NCBI GenBank assembly: GCA_027487515.1
Contig: JAIYDL010000023.1
Location: 52,115 to 116,114 of the forward strand
Reading direction: 5' to 3'
DNA length: 64,000 nt
Source: Pseudomonadota bacterium
Lineage (GTDB): Bacteria > Bdellovibrionota > Bacteriovoracia > Bacteriovoracales > Bacteriovoracaceae
Shown here: piece after piece, positions 1-8,150 of the stretch
Layout of the letters: every line of letters begins with the position of its first letter
How positions within the stretch are numbered: position 1 is the stretch's first letter
Program-made: the position numbers and the translations under genes
Notes under the pieces: model-generated
Told to the model about the DNA's origin: nothing
What the model saw: the letters and a program-made list of their open reading frames with translations, nothing else
Databases searched by the model: none

Positions 1-2
1 GG

Positions 3-869
3 GAGCTTTTCCTCGAGGCCGGATTCCCCGTCGCTGGCCTTCGCGTGGTGAACACCGAAGTCCGGCGCGTGCAAACGCTCGCCGCAGACCCGTGCTTCGG
101 GTACGTGAGCTTCATCGGCTCGGCCCGCGTAGGCTGGGACCTTCGGAAGCTCCTTGCCCCAGGCACTCGTCTTTCGTTGGAGCACGGGGGCCATGCTCCC
201 GCCATCGTCCGCGGCGACGCAGACCTCGACCAGGCCGTGGCGGCCTTGCTCAAAGGCGCCTTCTACCACGCGGGCCAAGTGTGCATTTCTACCCAGGCGG
301 TCTTCGTCCACGAAAGTCTCATGGCACCCTTCGTAGAAAAGTTTCGTCGCGCAGCCGAAGGACTCATCGTCGGCCCCGCACTCAACGAGGAGACGGACGT
401 GGGCCCTCTCATCCGTCCAGCCGAGGTTGACCGACTTCGCCGTTGGATCGACGAGGCGATCTCCGCAGGTGCTGTTCTTGTGAGCGGAAACCGCGTAAGT
501 GGTGGCCAGGGCCAGTACTTAGCACCAACCATCCTTCGGGACGTTCCAAGAAGCGCCCAACTGATGACCGAAGAGGCGTTCGGGCCCGTTGTGTGCGTCA
601 ACTCGTATGTCGACGAGGACGAGCTCCTGGATTGGATCAATCGCAGCGAGTACGTTTTCGAAGCGGCGCTGTTCACGAGAGATCTCACCAGAGCGCTTCA
701 GATCGCAAGGTGTATTTCTACGATGACCTTTGTGATCAACAACCACACGGCGTTCCGAGTCGATCAGATGCCGTTTGGCGGTCATAAGAAATCTGGTCTA
801 GGCATGGGTGGAGTTCGGTTCGCGATGGAAGAGATGACTCGACTGAAGCAGATCATCATTAAGCTCTGA
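3..869 (+). CDS. Aldehyde dehydrogenase family protein, 5' end cut by window edge
   Basis: C-terminal part of an NAD(P)-dependent aldehyde dehydrogenase. The reading frame is open from base 3. The residues before the first GTG (45) read ELFLEAGFP, which matches the conserved family segment, so the gene starts outside the window. Numbering from base 45, the FIGS cofactor segment is at 23-26, the general-base Glu is E46 in LEHGGHAP, and the nucleophilic Cys is C80 in GQVC. EEAFGPV and a PFGGHKKSGLG tail follow, so all catalytic elements of the visible part are intact. LEHGGHAP differs from the commoner LELGGKSP. The substrate cannot be read from the sequence. It converges on the epimerase gene, with a hairpin between them. 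Confidence 0.93.
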   Translation, partial: ELFLEAGFPVAGLRVVNTEVRRVQTLAADPCFGYVSFIGSARVGWDLRKLLAPGTRLSLEHGGHAPAIVRGDADLDQAVAALLKGAFYHAGQVCISTQAVFVHESLMAPFVEKFRRAAEGLIVGPALNEETDVGPLIRPAEVDRLRRWIDEAISAGAVLVSGNRVSGGQGQYLAPTILRDVPRSAQLMTEEAFGPVVCVNSYVDEDELLDWINRSEYVFEAALFTRDLTRALQIARCISTMTFVINNHTAFRVDQMPFGGHKKSGLGMGGVRFAMEEMTRLKQIIIKL

Positions 870-871
870 AA

Positions 872-895
872 CCGGGGACCTCGGGAGGTCCCCGG
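872..895. terminator. Hairpin between convergent genes, probable bidirectional terminator
   Basis: A perfect 10-bp inverted repeat (CCGGGGACCT / AGGTCCCCGG) with a 4-base loop starts 2 bases after the aldehyde dehydrogenase stop. The stop of the opposing epimerase is 9 bases further on. Neither side has a clear T-run, so it may attenuate rather than fully terminate. Confidence 0.6.
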
Positions 896-903
896 AAGGT
901 AAC

Positions 904-1815
904 TTACGTCGTGCTGTCTTTCAGGGCCATCTCAAGCGTTGGGTACCGGAAACGAAACTTCCGTTCTTTGAAACGGATGGGAAGGACTTTCTGACCATCG
1001 AGGAGCACCTGGGACATTTCGCCGAAGACGAGCTTGAGAGCAAATGCCGGTGCCGGAGCGAAGGCCGGTCTTCCAAGAGTCTTCCCGAGTTGACGAGCAA
1101 AATCTTTGCTCGTCGCGGGGTACGGTGAGGTCCCGTTCAGGATCCCCTCTACCGCTGTGTCACGAGCGGCCTGAACATACATGGCCGCAATATCTTCGAC
1201 GTGAATCCAGCTCATGAACTGCTTGCCGGAGCCCACCGGGCCGCCAGCACCGAGTTTAAAGATCGGGAGCATTTTCTTGAGCGCTCCGCCGTCTTTTCCC
1301 AGCACCACACCGGTGCGTACGACCGCAACGCGCAGACCGAGGTCTTTGGCCTTCAGGGCCGCAGCTTCCCAGTCTTTACAAATCCGGGCCAGGAAATCAT
1401 CGGCCGTGGATGACTGCTCGGTCAAGTCTTCGTCCCCCCGGTTCCCATAGATTCCAATGGCCGACGCTGAGACCAGAACCTTTGGCTTCTTCGGGAGGGC
1501 CTGGATGACCTCGAGCAGCTTGTTGGTTGCGATGATGCGCGAGTCATAGATTCTCTTCTTCTGAGCTTCGTCCCAGCGTTTATCGGCGATGCCTTCACCC
1601 ATGAGATTGATCACTCCATCAACTCCGTCGAAGGCCTCAGCTGGCGGAGGCGTCAGAGTGTCGAGCCACTGAAAATACTGTGGCTTACTCCCAAGGTGGA
1701 GCGCGCCCTTCGCGACGTTTCGAGTGAGGACAACGACCTCGTCTCCGCCCTCAATGAGCTGCCTCACAACTCTCTGCCCCACGAAGCCCGTGGCACCTGT
1801 TACTAGAATTTTCAT
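904..1815 (-). CDS. TIGR01777-family epimerase (SDR39U1/YfcH-like)
   Basis: NAD(P)-binding protein of the extended short-chain dehydrogenase family; the physiological substrate is not known for most members. The start is the ATG at 1815 (MKILVTG), preceded by AAGGTG at a good distance. An in-frame upstream ATG at 1848 lacks such a site. From that start the protein is 303 residues. GATGFVG (7-13) is the dinucleotide-binding loop. NLMGEGIADKRW (70-81) and SASAIGIYG (116-124, with the active-site Tyr region) are family signatures. The C-terminus (GQKVLPIRFKE and onward) fits DUF1731, which is typical of this family. Old annotations as a SulA-like division inhibitor are not supported by anything seen here. 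Confidence 0.93.
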   Translation of the reverse strand: MKILVTGATGFVGQRVVRQLIEGGDEVVVLTRNVAKGALHLGSKPQYFQWLDTLTPPPAEAFDGVDGVINLMGEGIADKRWDEAQKKRIYDSRIIATNKLLEVIQALPKKPKVLVSASAIGIYGNRGDEDLTEQSSTADDFLARICKDWEAAALKAKDLGLRVAVVRTGVVLGKDGGALKKMLPIFKLGAGGPVGSGKQFMSWIHVEDIAAMYVQAARDTAVEGILNGTSPYPATSKDFARQLGKTLGRPAFAPAPAFALKLVFGEMSQVLLDGQKVLPIRFKERKFRFRYPTLEMALKDSTT

Positions 1816-1998
1816 CGGGTCACCTTTTAAAATTTTTGATCGGTTCAAGTCTAAACTTATTCTAACTAATTAATGTGAAACGGTTAAGCGAGAAATGGGA
1901 TTAATTTGGTCCTACCGCTATATACAAATTCTCGACACCTCCGCGAGAGTTCTAGGAAACCGGAGTAGCACCGACTACAGTGGTTCCAGAGGTAAACT

Positions 1999-2946
1999 AT
2001 GTCAAACGACGACGGAAAAAAATTTAACATTCAGCTGGCCGCGCAACTTTCGGGCCTCTCCGCCCACACGATCAGGGCTTGGGAAAAACGCTACCAAGCA
2101 CTCACTCCCTCGCGGACGGAAAACGGTCGCCGGCTCTACACTCCGGCGGAGATCGACCGCCTCATCATGCTTGCCCAACTGACGCAACTTGGAACCAACA
2201 TTAGCCAAATCGCCAAGCTCCCCGACAGCGAACTGCGTGAAACGTACAACAAACTCCGCCAGAACACCGAGCTCCTCCCACCGCCGGTCTTCTCGCGCAA
2301 AGAGCTCAACCCAGAAGACATTCGAGCGCAGCTTCTGGAAGCGGTTGGGCTCTACAAAGTGGACGTCATCTCGCAGCTCTTGGGACAGGCGAAGACATCC
2401 TTTGCCCCGAAGATTTTCGCCCTCGAAATCCTCGCTCCCATCGTCCGTGACGTGAGGTCTCGCTGTGAGCGAGGACTCTTCCAGGACGCCCAGGCCCAAG
2501 CACTCTTCGCCATCGCCAAGTTCCATGCCGGCAACATCATCTACTCTCACTTCGAGCGGGGCCTCAAGTCCTCCAACCGGATCGTGCTCACCAGTGTCGA
2601 AAAAGAGCACCACACCTTTCCTCTGATGATCAGCGCCCTCCTTTGCTGCCACTACAAGAAGCATTTTTACTACCTGAACTCGAACCTCCCGGGGCCCAGC
2701 ATCATCGACGCCGTAAAGGCGACGGAAGCGAACCTCCTCATCCTCAGTGTCCCGGCCCATTGCCACGCAGACGCCGAGATCCTGGCCCTCCTTGACGAGG
2801 TCATTAATTCTCTCTCCGCCAAAGTGAAGATCTTACTCCTCGGTGACTTCGACCACGGAGTCCTGGATGTGAACCTGCGCTGGAAGAACACGAGAAAGAT
2901 CCGGAACCACCAAGAGCTCGATGAAGTTCTGGGAGCGAATCAGTGA
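1999..2946 (+). CDS. MerR-family regulator with a degenerate B12-binding-like domain
   Basis: DNA-binding regulator of 315 residues. Residues about 9-75 form a MerR winged helix (SGLSAHTIRAWEKRY, then NGRRLYTPAEIDRL). Residues about 105-185 are a helical linker and about 195-300 a Rossmann-like cobalamin-binding fold, the architecture of the photoreceptors CarH and LitR. The cobalamin signature is altered. The usual D-x-H-x-x-G reads E203-H-H205-T-F-P208, and the E-H pair of the helical bundle is not seen (AQAQALF in that region). B12 or light sensing is therefore doubtful; it may work like B12-independent relatives. The stop overlaps the start of the flavoprotein gene by 4 bases (GTGA), so the two are translationally coupled. 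Confidence 0.88.
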   Translation: MSNDDGKKFNIQLAAQLSGLSAHTIRAWEKRYQALTPSRTENGRRLYTPAEIDRLIMLAQLTQLGTNISQIAKLPDSELRETYNKLRQNTELLPPPVFSRKELNPEDIRAQLLEAVGLYKVDVISQLLGQAKTSFAPKIFALEILAPIVRDVRSRCERGLFQDAQAQALFAIAKFHAGNIIYSHFERGLKSSNRIVLTSVEKEHHTFPLMISALLCCHYKKHFYYLNSNLPGPSIIDAVKATEANLLILSVPAHCHADAEILALLDEVINSLSAKVKILLLGDFDHGVLDVNLRWKNTRKIRNHQELDEVLGANQ

Positions 2947-3827
2947 TCAGTGCCGATGTCCTGATCGTCGGTGCGGGCCTCTCCGGTCTCTGCCTCGCCC
3001 GAGAGCTAAAACGAGACTGCCTCCTGCTTGAGAAATCCCGAGGTGTCGGGGGGCGCATTGCTACTCGACGCATCGATGACCTAGGCTTTGATCACGGGGC
3101 CCCGAACCTCCCCGATGACTCGACCATTCGAAATCTTTTCCAAGAAGCTCGACTCCACGAGGCGCTCCGGACCAGTTCCGCCGGAGTCTATCATCCGGAG
3201 TCGATGACGCAGCTCCCGAAGTCACTCGCCAAGGGCCTCACCATAAGAAAATCAACCAAGGTCGAGGCACTCCGACGAACGGCCTCAGGCTGGGAGTTGC
3301 AAACGGATGGTCCGGAGATGTTCCTGGGACGAGATGTTGTGCTCACCGCACCCCTTCCTCAGGCCATTGAGCTTCTGGACCGCAGCCGCATTTCGGTTCC
3401 TGACCAGCTTCGACGGGTGACTTATACCAAGGCCGTCATGGCGTTGGTCATCACCCAAGAGGTTGTAGCACCGGAGCTGAAGTGCTCCCCCCGGCTCCAC
3501 TCCGTCCTTTCGATGCGCGAGCGACGGCTTCATCCTCGGGGCTTCGTCGTCAGGGCCAGCGATGCTCTTTCGGAGGAGCTCTTCGATCGGCCCGAAGCCC
3601 AGGCGCTCGAGGTACTCCTGAGTGAATTCCTCGCCTGTTTCTCCACACCTCCTGCGCTCGCCTTCCAAGAGCTCAAGAAGTGGCGGTACGTCCTTCCGAA
3701 GACCCACCTCTCGGTTCCCTACACTGAAGTTTCAGAATCGCTCTGGCTCACGGGAGATAGCTTCCACTTCGGGGATGCTCGCGGATCGGTCGTCGGTGCG
3801 AAGCTCCTAGCAAAAAAGCTCAGCTAG
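2943..3827 (+). CDS. Renalase-like FAD-dependent amine oxidase/oxidoreductase
   Basis: Flavoprotein of 294 residues with an N-terminal FAD-binding GAGLSG (10-15), an acidic residue ending beta-2 (LLLEKS) and the GxGGRxATRR segment. FDHGAPNL follows at about 49-56. GRxATRR with FDHGA is characteristic of renalase-like NAD(P)/FAD-dependent oxidoreductases. It starts with GTG inside the stop of the MerR gene. In LitR/CarH loci of other bacteria, flavoproteins of this general type often accompany a MerR-B12 regulator, so a role in a stress or light response is a reasonable inference. The substrate is not predictable. Confidence 0.85.
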   Translation: MISADVLIVGAGLSGLCLARELKRDCLLLEKSRGVGGRIATRRIDDLGFDHGAPNLPDDSTIRNLFQEARLHEALRTSSAGVYHPESMTQLPKSLAKGLTIRKSTKVEALRRTASGWELQTDGPEMFLGRDVVLTAPLPQAIELLDRSRISVPDQLRRVTYTKAVMALVITQEVVAPELKCSPRLHSVLSMRERRLHPRGFVVRASDALSEELFDRPEAQALEVLLSEFLACFSTPPALAFQELKKWRYVLPKTHLSVPYTEVSESLWLTGDSFHFGDARGSVVGAKLLAKKLS

Positions 3828-3858
3828 CTATTTGTTCGAGTTGGGCCATAATCAGACC

Positions 3859-4986
3859 ATGGCCAAACGTTCAGGACTCGTCATGACCGGCGGGGGCGCA
3901 AGAGCAGCATACCAAGTGGGAAGTGTCCGTGCGATCTACGAGATCCTCGGCAAAAAGACCCACCTCTTCGACGTCATCTCCGGCAACTCGGCGGGGGCCA
4001 TCAACTCGACCTACCTCGGTGCGAATTGCGAGAACTGGGACGTGGCGACGAGGAACCTGCAGGAGCTGTGGTTACGGGTCAAGCCACAGAACGTCTATGA
4101 CCTCCGGGCCCGGACCATCTCCGATCTCGGAGTCCGGTGGATCTCTGGGACCGTCCTCGGGGGGCTTTCCTCGAAAGGGAGTGCCATGAACCATCTCCTC
4201 GATACGGGCCCTCTTCGTGCGCTCGCAGAACGCGAGGTCAACTTCGCCGACATTGGGAAGAACATCGACCGGAAGCTCCTCTACGGCATGTCCCTTTCGA
4301 CGACGAACTACAACACCGGAACGAACATCGTTTTCTACGACGGGGCCCCGGAGATCAAAGACTGGGCGCGGTCTGACCGCTTCTCCTCCCGCACGCAGCT
4401 TCGGGTCGAGCACCTCATGGCATCGGCCGCGATTCCATTTTTCTTTCCACCGGTTCAGATCGGCGAGAGCTTCTACGGAGACGGGTGCATCCGCCAGACG
4501 ACTCCTCTCTCTCCGGCCATTCACCTCGGTGCAGAGAAGCTCATCGCTATTGGAGTAAGGCACCCCCACCCGAGTGATCGGATGAAACATCTGGCCTTCG
4601 CTCCCTTTTCCTCCCCGACCCTTGGTCAAGTCGCCGGGATCATGCTCAATGCGATCTTCCTCGACTCCATCGACGCCGACGTCGAACGCCTCCAGCGCAT
4701 CAACGAACTCATCCGCGAAGGGGCCCACCCGGAGCTCAAGACGATCCCCGTTCTGATGATCAGGCCTTCACGGGACCTCGGGAAGATGACCTCAAACATC
4801 ACCGACCACCTTCCGCCGGTCTTGCGCTACCTCTTAAAGGGCATTGGGGTTTCAGACACCGAAGGCCTCGATCTCTTGAGCTACTTGGCCTTTGACGAAT
4901 CCTACACCAAGCCCCTGATGGAGCTCGGCTACGAGGACACGTTTAAAATGAAGGACGAAATCCTCCGGTTTAGCGCCGACGCTTAA
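3859..4986 (+). CDS. Patatin-like phospholipase
   Basis: Serine-aspartate lipid acyl hydrolase of 375 residues from the ATG at 3859. A TTG at 3832 would add 9 residues but looks less likely. The oxyanion loop is GGGARAAY (11-18), the nucleophile elbow GNSAG (Ser44), and the catalytic Asp lies in YGDGC (D208). The usual DG[AG] thus reads DGC, but its surroundings (IPFFFPPV, then PLSPAIHLGAEKL) are typical. No signal peptide is seen, so it is cytoplasmic or exported by another route. Its last 17 bases overlap the 3' end of the DEAD-box helicase gene on the other strand. Confidence 0.93.
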   Translation: MAKRSGLVMTGGGARAAYQVGSVRAIYEILGKKTHLFDVISGNSAGAINSTYLGANCENWDVATRNLQELWLRVKPQNVYDLRARTISDLGVRWISGTVLGGLSSKGSAMNHLLDTGPLRALAEREVNFADIGKNIDRKLLYGMSLSTTNYNTGTNIVFYDGAPEIKDWARSDRFSSRTQLRVEHLMASAAIPFFFPPVQIGESFYGDGCIRQTTPLSPAIHLGAEKLIAIGVRHPHPSDRMKHLAFAPFSSPTLGQVAGIMLNAIFLDSIDADVERLQRINELIREGAHPELKTIPVLMIRPSRDLGKMTSNITDHLPPVLRYLLKGIGVSDTEGLDLLSYLAFDESYTKPLMELGYEDTFKMKDEILRFSADA

Positions 4987-6307
4987 TCCCTCGGTTGCGC
5001 TTCGGCTTGAGGGGGCCTTCGTTCCGGATTTCTTTCTCCGTCTTTTGACGGCGGGCCTCTCCACGTAACCGGGGAGCGTGCCCTCGGAAGGTCGCGGGAG
5101 TCTTTTCGACGACCTTCTTTATGACCTTCTTTTCTTCCTTGAGCTTGGCCTCTGGGATGACGTCGAGGTTGAGGTGCGCCTGGTTGGCAATGGCCTCGTT
5201 GATCTGCGCGATCATCTTCGCATCATGGTTTGCGACGAGGTTATACACGATGCCCTTTTTTCCACCTCTGGCCACGCGGCCGCAGCGGTGGAGGTAGTAG
5301 ATCCCGGTTTTCGGTAAACCGTAATTCAGGACCCAAACCAGATCCTGGATGTCGATCCCACGGGCCGCGATATCCGTCGCCACCAGGACCTGAGCCTTCT
5401 TCTCAACGAAGGCCTTGATCGCCGATTCTCGCTCCTTGATCTCGAGGTCTCCGTGGAGGAGCTTCATCTTGAGCTTCGGCATTTTTTCAGAGAGGTACTT
5501 GAAAAGATCTTCCGCTTGGTTCTTCTGATTCGTGAAAATGATCCCCCGGCCCTGGGCCTGCTTTTCGAGGAACATGCGCACGACCATGTCTTTCTCGGCC
5601 GGGGCCACCTTCACGTTGTAGGTTTCGATCCGAGTCTGCGGAGCGTGGGAGGCATCGGAGGCGATGCGAGCGAACTTCACGGTCGGAAATTTCTCGACGA
5701 TGTAGCTCTCGACCTCGGTCGGGAGAGTCGCCGTGATGAACCCGAGCTGGACCACGCTGGAGTCGAGGTAGTCGATCATGAAATCGAGGTCCCGTTTGAA
5801 GCCCATGTCGAAGAGCTGATCGGCTTCGTCGAAGACGACGAACTGCAACTGGCCGAGGTTCAGTTCTTTCTTCTGGAGAGCGCTCTTCACTCGCGACGGC
5901 GTCGCGATCAGGATCTCGTAGGAGCTATTCGAGACGGACTTCATCTTCGCATTCGTGTCGCCCCCAGTGATGTCTCGCACCCGGAGCTTCAGGTGGTAGG
6001 AGATGCCTTTGAAGACGCTGTAGATCTGCGCCGCGAGCTCCCGAGTGGGTGCCACGATCAGGGCCTTGGGTGCCCCCTTCTGTGTGCTCGCACTTCCCCG
6101 CTCCTCCTGCTCCTTGAGCTTACTGACGATCGGGAGGGCATAGGCGAGTGTCTTCCCGGAGCCCGTTTCCGACAGCACGATGATCGACTTCCGACTAAGA
6201 AGCTCCGGGATCACCCGCTTCTGGACCGCCGTCGCAGTCTTGAGACCGTGCTCCTCGTAGTACGCGGAAAGGCCTGGGTGAAGGTCAGCGGAAATGAAGG
6301 AGGACAT
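4970..6307 (-). CDS. DEAD-box ATP-dependent RNA helicase
   Basis: RNA remodelling enzyme of 445 residues. Motifs in order: a Q-motif region (TAVQKRVIPEL, about 26-36), Walker A SETGSGKT (46-53), PTRELAAQ (87-94), TPSRV, DEAD (160-163), TAT in place of SAT (192-194), ARGID, and HRCGRVAR. After about residue 385 there is a Lys/Arg-rich tail ending RNRGIKRRR, as in RhlE/SrmB-type helicases where such tails bind RNA. Likely roles are ribosome assembly or mRNA decay; the exact subfamily is not certain. It converges on the patatin gene with a 17-base overlap. Confidence 0.96.
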   Translation of the reverse strand: MSSFISADLHPGLSAYYEEHGLKTATAVQKRVIPELLSRKSIIVLSETGSGKTLAYALPIVSKLKEQEERGSASTQKGAPKALIVAPTRELAAQIYSVFKGISYHLKLRVRDITGGDTNAKMKSVSNSSYEILIATPSRVKSALQKKELNLGQLQFVVFDEADQLFDMGFKRDLDFMIDYLDSSVVQLGFITATLPTEVESYIVEKFPTVKFARIASDASHAPQTRIETYNVKVAPAEKDMVVRMFLEKQAQGRGIIFTNQKNQAEDLFKYLSEKMPKLKMKLLHGDLEIKERESAIKAFVEKKAQVLVATDIAARGIDIQDLVWVLNYGLPKTGIYYLHRCGRVARGGKKGIVYNLVANHDAKMIAQINEAIANQAHLNLDVIPEAKLKEEKKVIKKVVEKTPATFRGHAPRLRGEARRQKTEKEIRNEGPLKPKRNRGIKRRR

Positions 6308-6462
6308 GACAAGCCTTTTAGTGTGTTTCTAGGAAAATGGGATCTCTTTATCACGCCCGTCTTCCCTTTGTCAGGGGAAGCGGTAAAAAATTCTGAATAC
6401 CGAGGCGGAAGAAAAGGCCTTACCATCAAAGCTTCAACACCCTGTTTCGAGGGAAGGTAGTT

Positions 6463-7578
6463 ATGATGAAACTCTTAATTTTGGCCGCCGTCGTGGGCCT
6501 GGGTCTGTTTCCTGCAGACTCCTCGGCTCAGCTTTTTAGACTGAAGACGACCGATTACGGTGCCTTCGCCAGTAACGCTGCCCTTCGAACCGCATGGGAT
6601 TCTGCGTTGGTTGAGATCGAAACAGAAGTGAACAAAGACTTCCCGAGCACTGAAAATCCCCGGCGACTCATGCAGGGCATGGCGAACTCCTCAGTGATGG
6701 CCGGGAAAGGCATCGGCTCAGATTACGCCTCGAGGATGGAAGTCTTTCTCATCGGTGCGGGGGTTGGAGTCGGGGCCGATCTGAAAAAGGACAAAGAAAC
6801 CGACTCGGACCTCTCCGGCGTGGGTATCCAAGGTGGCCTTGTCATCGGGACCAACCTCAGCTGGATGGACGCCGAAAAAATCCTTGGCCTCTACACCGAC
6901 CGACTCAACGTCTACGTCAACTGGCTCGGCTATGACCTTGACAGGAAAATGGGCGACGGCGACAAAGACGAGATCACCGGGGACCTTAGCTCCTTCGGGT
7001 TCCACGTGAGCTACGACCTGGTCAAACCCGTGGGCCACAGCATCTTCCGCTGGGGTGGGATCAAAATCCATACAGGCTATGAGTACAACACGACGAGGCT
7101 TACGTTTAAGTCATCTCTGTCTGAGGATGTGGACGAGAACATCGGCGGGATCGGCAACGACGACCATGTCCGCGGGACGATCGACGGGAAACCACAAGCG
7201 ACGATCGACGTGGCAACTCAATCGATTCCGCTCGAAGTCTCGACCAACGTTCAGCTCCTTTACTTCCTCTCCATTTACACGGGCCTTGGCGTCGACTTCA
7301 ACTTCGGCCGGGCCAAGGGTGACGGATCCCTCAACGCCACCCCCACGACGCTCCGGTATGACACAGACGACGACTCCACCAACGGGGACGCCGGGGCTGG
7401 TGCGACCGTCCAGGCCGAAGCCAACATCGACGGCACCGGACGGGTCGACTCGATTCTCACCCGCGGGTTCGCGGGCCTCCAGCTGAACCTACCCTACATC
7501 AACATCTTCGCTCAGATCGACAAGGCCTTCGGGAACGAACTCATCGGCGCCACCGCTGGCGCGAGATTCGTTTACTAG
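6463..7578 (+). CDS. Predicted outer-membrane beta-barrel-type protein, unknown function
   Basis: 371 residues starting with a signal peptide (MMKLLILAAVVGLGLFPADSSA, cleavage probably before QLFRL). No domain is recognised. The mature part has many alternating, Gly- and aromatic-rich segments and ends in an aromatic residue (AGARFVY), a common sign of a BAM-folded outer-membrane barrel. An Asp-rich loop (about 285-310, YDTDDDSTNGDAG) could bind calcium. GGAAGG lies just upstream of the ATG. The 3' end overlaps the opposing nuclease gene by 38 bases. Confidence 0.75.
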   Translation: MMKLLILAAVVGLGLFPADSSAQLFRLKTTDYGAFASNAALRTAWDSALVEIETEVNKDFPSTENPRRLMQGMANSSVMAGKGIGSDYASRMEVFLIGAGVGVGADLKKDKETDSDLSGVGIQGGLVIGTNLSWMDAEKILGLYTDRLNVYVNWLGYDLDRKMGDGDKDEITGDLSSFGFHVSYDLVKPVGHSIFRWGGIKIHTGYEYNTTRLTFKSSLSEDVDENIGGIGNDDHVRGTIDGKPQATIDVATQSIPLEVSTNVQLLYFLSIYTGLGVDFNFGRAKGDGSLNATPTTLRYDTDDDSTNGDAGAGATVQAEANIDGTGRVDSILTRGFAGLQLNLPYINIFAQIDKAFGNELIGATAGARFVY

Positions 7579-8080
7579 ACCGGCGCCAGTTCTTCGGTTG
7601 GGCGATCCCTCCAAATTTCCACAGGCCTCGTCTTGCCCTGCGCGCCTCGGCGAGTGCTCTTAGGAAGCGAAACTTCTCACCCCGAGAAGAGAACACCGCA
7701 TAGGGATAGATGACGGCGCAGCCCGACCTCACTAACCGGAGACTCACCTCATCGAGGTCCCCCAGATAGCGGCCGTAAAGATCCCGGGACTGGAGGCGTG
7801 CGATGAGCTCACTCTTCCCCGCGAGCTCCGCGTGCAGGCAGCGCCGGGCCAGAAGACCCGCGCCGGGGGATCCGGAGAGAAAAGGCTGAGCGAGTTCGGG
7901 GGCATCAATCTTCGCTAGCCGCAGTTTCAGGCGCTGGTTTCGGTAGCGAAGAAGGACAGTATCCCCATCAGTAACCTCGAGCACTTGGACCCGAAGCTCA
8001 AGGGGAAAAAGGTCTGTAAGATCTACTCTCACCAGGAATATGCTCAACAAAGGAATAAGGATCTGATAGTGTCCGCCCAC
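7541..8080 (-). CDS. Staphylococcal nuclease-like (SNase/TNase) protein
   Basis: Calcium-dependent nuclease-type OB-fold of 179 residues. The signature elements are present: VTDGDTV (first metal Asp), RLAKIDAPE (metal Asp and catalytic Glu), RDLYGRYLG (second catalytic Arg) and RLVRSGCAVIYPY. The start is GTG at 8080, with AAGGAG five bases upstream. Residues 7-16 are hydrophobic (ILIPLLSIFL) and might act as a short export signal or anchor, though no basic residues precede them. Export would fit a scavenging nuclease; this is inference. Its 3' end overlaps the barrel-protein gene on the other strand by 38 bases. Confidence 0.9.
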   Translation of the reverse strand: MGGHYQILIPLLSIFLVRVDLTDLFPLELRVQVLEVTDGDTVLLRYRNQRLKLRLAKIDAPELAQPFLSGSPGAGLLARRCLHAELAGKSELIARLQSRDLYGRYLGDLDEVSLRLVRSGCAVIYPYAVFSSRGEKFRFLRALAEARRARRGLWKFGGIAQPKNWRRSSKRISRQRWRR

Positions 8081-8150
8081 CCAACTCCTTTACTGGAAAC
8101 GCAGGCGGTTCGCCGTCTTGAAAACAACTTCGCCCAAAGGATTTTCTGCG

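Noticed and set aside
904..1815. SulA-type cell-division inhibitor
   Set aside because: That name is a historical mislabel of TIGR01777 epimerases; the protein is a plain NAD(P)-binding SDR.
2002..2766. 254-residue open frame opposite the MerR gene
   Set aside because: Shadow frame; the MerR protein on the plus strand has clear domains.
6361..6380. Short inverted repeat CTTCCC/GGGAAG between the helicase and barrel genes
   Set aside because: Only 6 bp with an 8-base loop and no T-run on either strand; it lies in the shared upstream region of divergent genes, so a terminator makes no sense.
5453..6460. 335-residue open frame opposite the DEAD-box helicase
   Set aside because: It mirrors the helicase codons (His/Glu/Val-rich), no motif is recognised, and the helicase is certain.
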